Assembly: GCF_019097595.1 (NCBI RefSeq)
Contig: NC_080710.1
Coordinates: 24,138,280-24,202,279, forward strand
Source of the DNA: Hemibagrus wyckioides
Lineage: Eukaryota; Chordata; Actinopteri; Siluriformes; Bagridae
DNA length: 64,000 nucleotides
Direction: 5' to 3'
The notes below the pieces were generated by a model. That model was not told the DNA's origin and did no database searches. It was given only the letters and a program-made list of their open reading frames with translations. Shown here piece after piece: positions 1-28,728 of the stretch (position 1 is the stretch's first letter; each line of letters starts with the position of its first letter). A program made the position numbers and the translations under genes.

Positions 1-870
1 TAATGCTGGAATGCTCACATCCAGCCACTAGGCTGTACTAAGCACTATATATACAACAGTTTCCTCATCCTGAAATTCTGAAAAACAGATTTTTTTTTTT
101 TAAAGCCTGAGGATATTAAGATGCTTTAAAGATGTCTGAAGATGAACTCGAGCTGGATGACAGTAGCTGTGAGGCCTGCTGGACAGAGCAGGGCAATGTT
201 TGTGCAGTATCAGATAATTAAGATATCTAAGATAATTGTCATTGATGCACTTTCATTTATTTTAGTTTTCTCCAAGTTCATTGAGACCAGTCCAAATACA
301 GGAGGAATAAGAGACAGCCACAAAATAGGATTGAAACATCCATTTACAAGTGCACAAGTTCATAATTAACCCTGTAATGTGTAAGCGTAAATGTGGTCAC
401 TGCTGCAAGTTTTTCCTGTGATTTGGTGATCTATTACGCTATCACCAACAGAAACTTTGACCTATTGCTAAACTAGTTCTTAGACATAAACATTCAATAT
501 AAACAATACAAATACAAACCATAACTGAATAAATAACTGCAGCTATAAGTAACCAATACTGGTAAATATTCAGTGATGGGCTGGTGTAACGGTGCATCCT
601 GACGTCTTTAATTGCTCTTTTATACCACAGCATTTTTCAGCGATGAATATATTACCGATCGACACGTTAACTGTTTATGTAAAATTGTTGGAGCGTCTAT
701 CACTCCTGTTATTGCTTACGTTACAGTAGCCTCTTTACTCACCAGCCGCATTTTTCTGTCTGCTGATGTTAATCTTTCATTTGAATTACAGCCAATGTTA
801 CTCTCAGAGCCAAGCTGTTAAAGAAAATGAATCAATACATGACCAATCAGATTAGAGAATTTGACATCTG
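1..870. other. Non-coding flank left of slc22a17
   Basis: No exon, RNA gene or known repeat is recognisable here. The short open frames have no conserved motifs and no splice context that links them to a neighbour. Part of it may be upstream regulatory DNA of slc22a17. Confidence 0.5.
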
Positions 871-880
871 AGGTATAAAA
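871..880 (+). promoter_or_regulatory. Possible TATA box of slc22a17
   Basis: The string ggtataaaac lies about 560 bp before the acceptor-like site at 1434 and about 800 bp before the favoured start codon. A donor-like site follows near 1060 (attccag/gtgtgt), so a non-coding first exon of about 900-1060 is possible. This is a weak motif-only call; AT-rich fish DNA often contains such strings. Confidence 0.25.
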
Positions 881-1376
881 CCTATTTTGTGAACTGATTA
901 AAGAGACTGAAATTGGCTCGTCTGCTTCTGCACTATACAATATGTTCAAGTTTGTGCTGATTTTCACAACAAGTGAATGAAAAGAGTGAGCCAGTAATGC
1001 GCAACACCTCCAGTGTCATATGAGTATAACATTTCAAGGAGCTCTGAAGTTTATTCCAGGTGTGTAGGACACTGTGTCTGACGTCTGCCTTTTTCCCCAG
1101 TCAGAATGAACCATGGTTTCATTGATTCCCAAGGCAGTGGTAATAATAGATTAGTAGGCGTGTAGACAGGGCAGTATTTCAGAGAGGGTTTATTAGGTCT
1201 ATAACTGAAGGTAGTTTGGAAAGGAAATTCAGTGGTTATGACCGTATGTAACAGTATGTAACAGAAATGTAGTAGCAATGGTTTTATGTATACTTCTTTC
1301 ATTTTGCCACGTGAGACATTATTTTCCTCTTATTTGGACTGAAAAGGAATGAAGTATGAAAAAGAAACCAAAATCT

Positions 1377-1378
<2 letters not shown>

Positions 1379-1409
<31 letters not shown>
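1379..1409. repeat. (TC)n microsatellite
   Basis: A run of TC dinucleotides just before a pyrimidine-rich stretch that ends in an acceptor-like ccccag at 1434. Read in reverse it creates an Arg-Glu repeat in a spurious open frame. Confidence 0.9.
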
Positions 1410-1411
<2 letters not shown>

Positions 1412-1670
1412 GTTCTTTTTCTTTATCTCCCCAGTTCTTACATCAAAGAGTGAATCCAAAGGCAGGTGGGAATCACCGGACTCCTTACCACACAGCAGAA
1501 GGCTTTGCGCTGACCTCCCACCTTGAACTATGACATCCCCACCCTCTCCTCTGGCTTCCCCATGTCCTTGTCCTCCTCCCCCTCCCTCTCTACCTTCATC
1601 CCCTGCCCCATCCTCTCCTGCACCCTCCACAGTCCCAGTGCCTCCCTCACTGCCCCCTACAGGTGAGGTA

Positions 1671-7770
<6,100 letters not shown>

Positions 7771-8545
7771 CCTTCTTTGTAGACACACATGCACCTGTTC
7801 ACCACAGCCATTCCCCCGACTCTCACCATGTCTGTGTGGCAGAGGATGAGAGCGGGCACATGGGACAAGCCTTCTTAACCTACCATCCTGTAATCATTCC
7901 TAACGCATAAATGGAACTACAGCATGCAGAGTCATCCAGGCTCCTGCTGAAGTGCGAGGGGTGAGAAACTCAATGGTATAGAGAGCCAACCGTGCTCTGT
8001 AGTACCCCAGGGCTCGACTACAGCTACTGCAGTGAGTGCCAACTTCATATACCATGCAGCAGGTGGTAACCTTAAAAAGTAACACACCAGACAGTCGCCA
8101 TCATGGGCATAATACAAGTGGTTATGGCCCATATAGCACTGAGTGACAAAGCCTCTAATTACATCAACTCCACTCCACACAGGCAAGGGCTCAAAATACT
8201 ACAGTCATTTTTGTAAATACTCAAAAATATCCTCTGTTTGGACTGAAATAGAATATAAAAGGTAGGCAGAAAATAGAAATGTGCTCCTGCTGGCCCTTCA
8301 GCACAATAGAATAACTTCATTGCAAGTTCTTCTGTTATTTATTAACGGGTAGTTTATAATGGCATTACGGTACCGATTATTCTGATTTGTGTATGCTGGA
8401 CGATGGCATGTCCACAGAGAAGGAGTATTTATGTTGCATATACTCCTGTAGCATTCTAAAAGACCCTTTGGGGTTGGAAGAAACAGGACTGAATCTTGCA
8501 CCCTGCATCAGTGAGTGTGCAGAGAAGGAAAGGACAAACACTTGA

Positions 8546-9127
8546 ATTTCTGTTTGGTCATGCTCTGAGCACAAGCATGGAAGATGGGCCAAAGAAACCG
8601 AAGGAATGAATAAAGCAGCCTTGTCTTAGAATCACCTCTCTGTCAATTTATTTTTAGTTTGTTTTAAAAAAAGAAAAATGCACTTCTCTATTGCTAGCAA
8701 CAATAAGACAATTAATGATTATTATAATTGCTAAAAAAGAAAATACTTGAAAGTAGTCATAAAACTCCATTGACTGATTGCTTAAGATTATTTACCAGGT
8801 AATAACACGTGCTGTAATTCTGTTGATAAATCTTTAACCTAATTTAATTGAAAATAAAATTTTAAAAATGAAATTTGGCTGTGTATTTGTATTGATGCAA
8901 TGTAATATGATCTGTGATGGACTGATGTGTATTAGCACACAGTGACACCATGACCCTGATCAGGATGAAGTGAATACTGAAATGAAAGAAATATACCTTA
9001 GTATTGTGTTCACATAATCATCTCCTACAACTAATACTGTTAAAAACATCACAGCAGTGTTGATTAACCTCCGTCTGAACACACAGTTGATCTTCAGCAC
9101 ATGTTAGTGTTTAGGACAATGGAATAA
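8546..9127 (+). repeat. Local duplicated segment, copy 1
   Basis: This stretch, beginning in the slc22a17 3' UTR end (aatttctgtttggtcatgc), recurs at about 9711-10264 with scattered substitutions and small indels. Both copies share gatgcaatgtaatatgatct and the string cctccgtctgaacacaca. It is a local segmental duplication and I see no transposon ends. Confidence 0.85.
8609..8614 (+). terminator. slc22a17: PolyA signal of slc22a17
   Basis: AATAAA about 840 bp after the stop codon, followed by a T-rich stretch. In the duplicated copy near 9770 the matching string is degraded (gagtaatg), so this copy is the likely functional one. Confidence 0.65.
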
Positions 9128-9519
9128 TCTGAAACAGCTGAAGTAGTTGCTGGGCTCCAGTATGCTATGTGGCATTAGTGAGTAAGATTATTCAAACCCT
9201 TTGGCACATAGCTGGACACCCTTTTTCCTATGGGGCATTTGTGATCTATTTTGAAATGCCATAAAGCAACAAGCATGTGCTTTTTCATTAGATACACTGC
9301 TTTCTATAATAAATGTATTGTGTTTGTATATAAAAATGAATCTGCAGAAGGAATCATTTCACGTATTTTCATTTGCGCTATTTATTTTGTTTATTGTTAA
9401 CACTTCACTACAATATAAAAACCTGCTATAAATGCTTCTGGCTTTATAAACAATGGCATTGTGCTCTTTTGACAAGGGTGGTGATTCATCCCATTACAAT
9501 TTCGGGCAGCCAAGCTCTC

Positions 9520-10490
9520 TCATGTGGTGCGGTCAGTCATCCAGTCGGCTCTGCTGTGGCTAAGTTTGTCTCACTATTTCTGCCTGAACTTTGTGTAGAC
9601 AATTTCTTGGAAAAGATGCCTCCCAATACGGCAAATAATACACATACAGGTAGATTTGCGTGTCAAAATCTGAATAGTTTTTATTCACCAAATATCACGA
9701 ACACTACAATTTCTGTTTGGTCATGCTCTGAGCACAAGCATGAAAGATGGGCCAAAGAAACCAAAGGAATGAGTAATGCAGCCTTGTCTTAGAATCACCT
9801 CTCTGTATGTTTGTTAGTTTTTTTGTTTCTTTAAAGTGCACTTTAATTCTCTATTCTTAGTAACAGAAAGAAAATTAATGATTATTATAATAATTGCTAA
9901 AAATTGACCTGAAAGTAGTCATAAAACTTCATTGACTGATTGCTTAAGATTATTACCAAATTAATAACACGTGCTGTTGATAAATCTTTAACCTAATTTA
10001 ATTGAAAATAAAATGTAAATAAAACGAAATTTGGCTCTGTATCTGTATTGATGCAATGTAATATGATCTGTGATGGACTGATGTATATTAGCACACAGTG
10101 ACACCATGACCCTGATCAGGATAAATCAAATTCTTAAAATGAAAGAAATAATAACAGAAAGTATTGGATTCACAAACTCATCTCCTACAACTAGTTCTGT
10201 TTAAAACATCACAGTAGTGTTGATTACCCTCCGTCTGAACACACATTTTGGACAATGGAATTCTCTTTGGTAATAACAATAAGACAATAAATTATTATTA
10301 TTATATAATCTTATGAAAATTATTATTATATTATAATCTCATGAGGTGCGGTCAGTCATCTAGTCGGCTCTGCTGTGGCTGAGTTTGTCTCTCTATTTCA
10401 CTAGCACTGTTTAGCTAATTTCTTTCCTCATAATATAGCACATAATACACATACAGGTCGATTTGAATGTCAAACAATACAAAGATATCA
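9520..10490 (+). repeat. Second local repeat pair (9520-9665 and 10344-10490)
   Basis: Both pieces contain tcggctctgctgtggct, tgtctc..tatttc and aataatacacatacaggt. An open frame at 9373-9792 spans the first piece but has no recognisable domain. Confidence 0.75.
9711..10264 (+). repeat. Local duplicated segment, copy 2
   Basis: Second copy of 8546-9127. It is flanked by another duplicated piece, 9520-9665, which recurs at 10344-10490 (ggtgcggtcagtcatc, acacatacaggt). The order is therefore B - A - B' - A', suggesting tandem duplication of a unit of roughly 0.9-1.2 kb followed by deletion. Confidence 0.85.
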
Positions 10491-11177
10491 CATACTGTAT
10501 CGTTGTTATTTAAATCAGGGGTAATAAAGTGCGGTGGTGTCAATGTGCAGAAAAGTGATACAGCATGGTGCAATGGACAGATGTGGCATGCATTTGGCAT
10601 TTTTGAATTCCTGATACAGCAATACTGAGCATAAAGATCAGCAACACGTTGTTTTACTGAAGATTATTTGGCTTGTTTATTTGTGTTACCATTAAGCAGT
10701 ATTAGACTCACATCTGGTCTATCTCTGGCTGGCTGACTGTCCTGAAAGCAAGCGAGTACAGAACAAAGCATTTCGGTGTGATGCAGAAAGCCTGATAGAT
10801 TCAGCTCTCAGAGAATGGGGAAATGTTTTCAACAAAGGCGAGAATTGTAGCAATCACCAGCTGTGAGACTACACAAGTCAGATAGCATCCTGGCTTTTAA
10901 GCAACATGCTTTATAAAAAATAAGACTAGACTAAGATCTGAAACAAGAGACACTGATGAAAACTAAGCTTTTCAGGTAAAACAGTCATCAGAACAAATAC
11001 AATGCCAGTTCCCTGAGATGATTTGTTATTTCTTCTGCTTTGCAATGACTTTATCTAGGCTAACTTTTGCCTATGAATTCGCAAACCTTTATCTTGTGAG
11101 ATAATAGAAAAGAAATGGGCAGGACTACAGTCTCAGACTTTTGCCATGCTGCTTTCTTATTCTTGCTTGCTGCACAC

Positions 11178-11178
<1 letters not shown>

Positions 11179-11251
<73 letters not shown>

Positions 11252-11268
11252 TAATAAACAATAAAAAA
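11179..11268. repeat. (AAT)n microsatellite
   Basis: About 28 trinucleotide units of TAA/AAT in intergenic DNA. Confidence 0.95.
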
Positions 11269-11901
11269 TAGCTGGCTCATCCGCTGACTTTTTGTGTTTT
11301 TTTTTATTGAGAAATATAAAACAGCAGTAAATGATTAGCAGGAAATTGTCATGTTCTGTAAATAAGTATGCAAATATTTAACATACAGCATGTGACATAC
11401 TTGTGTCATTTTTACCGTTGAAGTTAGAGGAGGTGTGGATCATGTCAGGTTTTGGCTACTTCTCCCAAAGAAAAATAAAATGCTTGCCTTTTGTCACAAG
11501 CGAAACACCCCTACTCCTTCATTCTTGTTAATCCAGTAGGTCAACAGTGTAATTGATTTGAATGCTTGTTCTGGTCAGGTATTTCCTAGTTCTCTTGGGA
11601 TGACTCATGAAAGTTACATCATATTTCTTTGACAGGCAAAGGAAGTACAGAACACTTCCCTGTAAACTAAAGAGGGTGTTAAGGAGAGCAGATTTAATAC
11701 TCATCACTGACACTTGCACTATTAAGTGGACTGACCTCTGCCTTGTTGTTGTTATCACTTGGTAAAGCATGTAGGGTCTCTATTGCTCTCACTTGGTAAG
11801 GCATGTAGGCTTACTTCACACTTCACCCTATTAGACCTTTCATTCTAAAAATAAACACATCCTCATGCTACAGAACTGTAGTACTATTATTCATTTCAAT
11901 G

Positions 11902-11902
<1 letters not shown>

Positions 11903-11944
<42 letters not shown>
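11903..11944. repeat. (AC)n(AT)n microsatellite
   Basis: About 15 AC units followed by about five AT units. Confidence 0.9.
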
Positions 11945-12585
11945 TAGCCACCAAAAACAAAGCAGTTCTGAATATATTTATATATATTGTTTAGATGTTT
12001 TTTAGAATAATATTTACGCCACCAAAGGTCAGACATTTGCTCTTCACATTCCCAAGTGTCACCGCTCACAAAAAAAAAGAAACAGGCAATTGACTTTGAA
12101 AATAATTTCTAGCAGTGACATGAACAAATACCTGGTAATACAAGAAGGGCATCCAAATCCATGTCATCACTCCAGCAGCTTTGAGAAAGGAATCGATGCT
12201 ATAAGACATGACAAATTGTTTATTATTTATTAAGTCCTGCAGTAACACACCCAACACATACACACCCACACACATACATACATACAAATACAAGCAACAG
12301 ATCACAATAATACCAGCATTTACATTGCCTGATCTGGCGTGATGAACAGAAATGATTTGTCGGTCAGGGTCTTAGAATATTATCAGGAAAAATCCATATT
12401 TGAATGGAGTTAGTATCAGCATGGCAACAAAAACACTCCAGTCAAAAATTTTTTTACTGGAAATATGTGACCATATACATTAGAAAGCACTGGGAAGTTG
12501 ATGCCATTTGCCTTCTTTTCCATTAGCTTTAACTGGCTTTGACCACAACTTCACTAATATGGGCGTACCACTGAGTGTGGAGAAA

Positions 12586-12673
12586 CCTGTGCTACTCAAT
12601 CAAACACTGTCACCCAAGAGGAATGTTACAGGGTTTATCTGTCTATTCAAGGACAAAGGCATGGAGATAAAGC
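12586..12673 (+). promoter_or_regulatory. Conserved 88-bp upstream element, copy of myosin gene A
   Basis: The most diverged of five copies. It keeps ctcaatca, aggaatgttacagg, gtttatct and caaggacaaagg at the same spacing as the others. It lies about 0.8 kb before the gene A TATA box. GGAATG is a TEAD/MCAT-type core and GGACAAAGG a SOX-type site. Function is inferred from recurrence only. Confidence 0.6.
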
Positions 12674-13395
12674 GCCAATGAGATGAGGAATCATTTCAGC
12701 AGCTGTTGATGGCTCGAGTCCTGCTAACTGCTGCTAACTATGACAGACATCTAAAGCCATTTGAAACATGCAACAGGGATTTTTTTTTTTTCCTGTTTAA
12801 GGCATATTATTTGATCAGGGGTTGAGTCACTGTCTAAATACATTACAGTTGTCACATGAGAGAAATGGCTGGATTTTGCTTGTAATAATTTTATCTTTGT
12901 TCCTGTTTTGCTTAAATAATACACACAAGAAAGTTGAATTAGTTTAAAGGTCTTATCTACAAGCATAGGAAGGTACGGCATGAAGCGTTTGACAATTTGT
13001 CTTCAACATCGAGTAACCCTTTCGTTTCAAATGTAAAAAGATTCTCTGCATTTAGAACCTGAACACCTCAGATCACAAAAGCAGATCTTACCGATGGCTG
13101 ACTTGTTACTGTAGCTCCTGTCAATATTGTAGCACTGTAAGTGTCATAGCATCAGGGTATCACAGCCTGAAAATAAACAAATATAAAAATTATTTCTTAT
13201 GGATAGTAATTTTCAACAATATGATGCTCATGTGCAAAATATAGAAGAAAGTATTATCTATACACCGGTCTCTATGTATTCATGTTATCCTTTGGTTTCC
13301 ATTGTGGGTTAGTTGTTGGCACAAATTTGACCACCGTCTCTCCTCTCTCCATGCACCATGACCACTATAATGTGGAAAAGTCACAGTACCCCACC

Positions 13396-13530
13396 CACCT
13401 GCAGTTTAATCAAACAAAATAGCACTCCTACCTAACAATGCCAGATGCCATATATAGAGAGAGCTTGCTTTATAAAAGAGGGAGACGATGGCCTGGACAC
13501 TGCTGATTTCTGAACTACAATCATCCAGAG
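13396..13530 (+). promoter_or_regulatory. Promoter and first non-coding exon of myosin gene A
   Basis: E-box CACCTG at 13396-13401 next to a CCACCC box; CArG-like CCATATATAG at 13448-13457; TATAAAAG at 13471-13478. The start of transcription is expected near 13500. The first exon ends at 13530 before gtaaac. The arrangement (CArG-like, 13 bp, TATA) recurs in genes B and C. Confidence 0.75.
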
Positions 13531-13758
13531 GTAAACATACCTTTTAAAATCAGCTTTTATTTGAGTATTGTTCGGTATCTTATAACTACGGAGATGTCAC
13601 AATCCTAAATGGTTCAGTTTTATGGAAAGCCAATGCAACATATTTTCATCATATTAAACTGTTTTCGTAAAAACAACAGGGCCGAATTCTAAAATCTTAA
13701 AAAGCTAACAGGCCTACTTCTGTGTTATTCTGAATTCTTTTAAATTGCCCGTTTCCAG

Positions 13759-13802
13759 AGCGACAACACCATCCATTTCTGCTAAGAGGGTGAACATCTG
13801 AG
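13759..13802 (+). other. Second 5' UTR exon of myosin gene A
   Basis: Bounded by gtttccag and gtaagc, with no ATG. It leads to the coding exon, whose acceptor (caatag) is at 13977, eight bases before the start codon. Two non-coding 5' exons are typical of vertebrate sarcomeric MYH genes. Confidence 0.7.
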
Positions 13803-13985
13803 GTAAGCACCAACCATTTGTACGCTTGACATGACTTCATGCTTTTGGTAGTGCTGTGTAATAAATGTGAGTTAAATCAATGTGGTTACAGTTCAGTGCT
13901 TTATATAGTTACAAAGGCATTTAGACTGACTTTGATACTGACAGATATAAACTAAAGTTTGCATCGTTGATCAATAGGCTAAAAG

Positions 13986-25432
<11,447 letters not shown>

Positions 25433-25508
25433 AGAGATCCCTCTCATCCCTTGACCCTCTCTTGAAAGCTTGTACAATGTGTTGACAAAGAATCCTGTAG
25501 TTGAATAG

Positions 25509-25514
25509 AATAAA
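25509..25514 (+). terminator. PolyA signal of myosin gene A
   Basis: AATAAA 77 bp after the stop codon, giving a very short 3' UTR. Genes B and C have theirs at a similar distance (72 and 61 bp). Confidence 0.85.
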
Positions 25515-25776
25515 AATCAGCAATGAAACATTTGGCTCTGTTGGTTTTATTTCTGTATTAAAAATGGTGCCATAATAAATAACAAATAAAATGACCAATA
25601 CATGATAAAACCTATTAGAATATGGCATTTAATTTCAGTTTTATATGCAGTACCCCAGCCAATGCACTAAAATAATGAAGTATCACATTAAATATGATTT
25701 GTAATGTTGTGTTACAAATATTTATTTCTATTTTAAAGAAAACACAAATGTAATAAACAGAACTCTGTAGGTACAG

Positions 25777-25850
25777 AACAATTTCATTTCATTTGTGTAG
25801 CACTTTTAACGATGGACATTGTCACAAAACAGTTTTACAGTTTAGAGTTT
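25777..25850 (+). repeat. Dispersed fish repeat fragment
   Basis: Contains gtgtagcacttttaacgatg followed by gacattgtcacaaaacag. The same family appears at 45174-45236. I recall it as common in otophysan fish genomes; the class is uncertain. Confidence 0.6.
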
Positions 25851-28640
25851 ACATTTATATTTACCCCTTCTGGTTCCATTTATATGTTTTTTATGTCATG
25901 GTCACATAACTGGACATAGTAAGAAATTACTAACTAGAAATTTGCTTTATTGAAGAAGCATAAAAATGGACATAATCTGGTAAAAATGGATATCAATTGC
26001 CACTAATGCTACAATCAATGCTGCTGATTTTACTATAAAGGTGAAGACTAAGGTTAGCCTCAAATTTATTGATGGTTCTACAAGTGTAGTCTCCTAACGC
26101 AAGTTTTGGTTTTGCATATTGCTGAATACATTTTAAAAATGGAATTTTGGGAACCCAACACTAAAATAAATTCTAGAAATGTATCAATAAAGTTTAGAAA
26201 AGACATGATGGATCAGATCACTCATTATACTTATACATCATTTTATTTCAAGTTGTTTTAATTCAATTTCTTTTATTAATTAATTAATTAATTAATTAAT
26301 TACAAAATACCTAGACCTTGAAGTTACTTCATTGCTTTGTAGCTGGCTGAATGCCAAATACACTCAATGGGGTAATAAATAAAGTATTATTTAATAGAGG
26401 CTTCTACACCAGTGCATTATATTTCCAACATAAGAGACATTTATAGATTTAATATTTGTCTGCAAACAATTTATTCATTGTTAGGCAAATGTGGTAATAG
26501 TGTATGAGTAAATAAGACACAGTGTTTTGGCTATCATATATCTTCAGAATTGAATAGATGTTCCTCTTGAAAATGTTCATATGTATTCCATTACTAGTAT
26601 TAGGTGTCCCAAACATTTTCATACCTCCAGAGAGATTCAACCAGATTCAACTTTATTGTCATTCATTTTATGTCACAAATACGCATATGAACGAAATTAC
26701 GTTTTCATTGGTCGCAAGGTAGAGAAGAGGTAAAATAAGTAACGAAGAGGTAGAATATGTAATGAAAATAGAGAGGACTAAATAAAATAAAAATAATAGA
26801 TGAAATAAAATAAAATAAAATATGAATAGGATTACAGTGCACATAACTTGGAAGTCCCAAATGAAAATACTGTACATGTGCTATGTGAATATCACTAACA
26901 AGACTAAAATAATTTCTATACAGACATACCAGTGAATGATATCTATCGTACTTATTGCCCATGTATTGCACTTTCATACTGTTTATTATAACAAGACTAT
27001 ATAGCATTCCACAGGGATTGAGTTGTAACACACCATGTAGGTTCACACAGCAAGAGACCTATGACTGAAATTCTTGTTATATTGTCTATACTGAGTTCAG
27101 GATCCTGATGGCCTGTGGAATGAAACTACTCTGTTAGAAGCTTATAAGTTTATTATTAATTTACATTTATAAATTAGTAATATAGTGTGTAATTACTTAA
27201 ATAAATCCCTAATTATTTGTTTCCAAATTATACTATACTATGAACTGTTTAAAGAAATCCTGATTCAGTGATAAAGGTCCGGGGAGAAAATGATGTCAGT
27301 GTGACATACCATTTAATTTACAAGAATAGAATAAGAATAGTGGTAGTATCAATCATGGTAGTAATAGTATTTATTTATTTGTATAAGTATTCTGCTTCAA
27401 CAGACTAAAGAGAGTGTTGAGGTTAACACAGCTTTATGAATTCCATATAAAACATACTTTTACTTAATGTAGCTTACATAATGTATCTAATTACTGTAGC
27501 CTAATTAGAATAGGAAAGGCTGTGTCAAAAATTAGAAAATTTGATCAAATATATAACATCATATATCAAATAATATGGATGGCTTCCTGATTTCATAATG
27601 TTTTAAAATTAAACAGCAATTAATAATAAAATAGTGATGAAGATTTCTTGTATATTGTGCACTTCTAATAAAAAGAAAAAAAAGAAGAAAAAGAGAGATG
27701 TCTGAAATGCATGTTTAAAGCCACAGAGTAATTAATAAGAAGCGAGCATAACATTCTACTGAGATGTAGAACATGCAGAAATGATTAAACAATACATTAA
27801 TAGAGTTAAACATACCTTGATTGATTGAAATGTACCTGTGTGATAAACAGAAAGAAGAAGGACCTACCTCCCCAAACATCCAGCCTCTGTGTGTATGCTC
27901 TGTTGATGGGTATGCGCCATAAAAGGCATTAGGACATTTTACAGGTGGTCATGGACATGAAGCCATTTTCATCATTAGCTTGTTCTCTGTTCAGAGGTTG
28001 CAGTATCCAGATAGATCCCAATCAGTATATACTAGGAAAAAGAATCATGTTTTACTTATGGGAAAACAGCATGCACTTTTTTTTTTTGAAAGTTGTCTCA
28101 CCTTAAAAAACATAAATTCCCTTCTTTTCTAGCCTGGAAATGGACACGTTTATAAAGTACATGAATTTATATCAGGAGAAACAAGGAGTTGCTGGATCCT
28201 CTGCAAGATACAGTATATCTGAGTTGCCTTGGGGTTGCTCAAGGTGATAAGGAAGCCAATAGGATGGTGTTTATTAGAGGAGGAGTCTGCAATGAGCAGC
28301 TGAGAATTTGAGGATGGGGTGGCGTACCTTAACATTATTTTCCATGTTGTTTAGGGGAAAAAAAATATTTAGAGAAAGTCATTTAAAATAATGGCCAATA
28401 GCCCTATCTGGAATTATTATATTGATATGGATATATTATATTATATGGAATCCATATAATGGGACTAAGCTTCTAAACTTTTGTTAGGGACTGTATTGTT
28501 TTCCCTGAATTGGCCATGTAACATAAATAGTCTATAGTCTATAAAGCACAAGGCTGCCAAAATCTATAAGTAGATACTTTTATTTATGTGCTTGGAGACC
28601 TTTACAAGTAGAGCATCTGCTCCAGGCATATAGGGCATGC
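25851..28640. other. Intergenic DNA between myosin genes A and B
   Basis: No gene recognised. It includes a (TTAA)n tract at 26271-26302 and fragments of a dispersed repeat (next entry). The minus-strand open frames near 26700-27046 fall on the repeat and are not credible genes. Confidence 0.6.
26633..27150 (+). repeat. Dispersed teleost repeat, degenerate
   Basis: Begins gattcaactttattgtcatt and ends around ctgatggcctgtggaatgaa, both strings I associate with one family of dispersed fish repeats. An inverted fragment (atgacaataaagcttcttga) lies at about 52165 in gene C. The class is not assigned. Confidence 0.5.
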
Positions 28641-28728
28641 GCTGTCCTTCTCAATCAGCAAAAGGCACTCAGTAGGAATTTCACAGGGTTATCTTTGTAC
28701 TCAAGGACAATGTGGAAAAAAACAATCC
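28641..28728 (+). promoter_or_regulatory. Conserved 88-bp upstream element, first copy of gene B
   Basis: Shares ccttctcaatca, ggaatttcacagggttatct, ttgt, tcaaggacaa and aacaat with the other copies, at equal spacing. It lies 1.7 kb before the gene B TATA box. CTTTGT and AACAAT are SOX-type cores and TTATCT is a GATA-type core. Confidence 0.7.

Larger units (their letters stand above)
10491..12585. other. Intergenic DNA between slc22a17 and myosin gene A
   Basis: No gene recognised. It holds an (AAT)n array at 11179-11268, an (AC)n(AT)n array at 11903-11944 and a perfect MEF2-consensus string CTAAAAATAA at 11845-11854. The MEF2 match could be chance in AT-rich sequence. Confidence 0.6.

Noticed and set aside
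9373..9792. 139-aa plus-strand frame
   Set aside because: It lies across the locally duplicated non-coding segments. The second copy does not keep the frame and no domain is visible.
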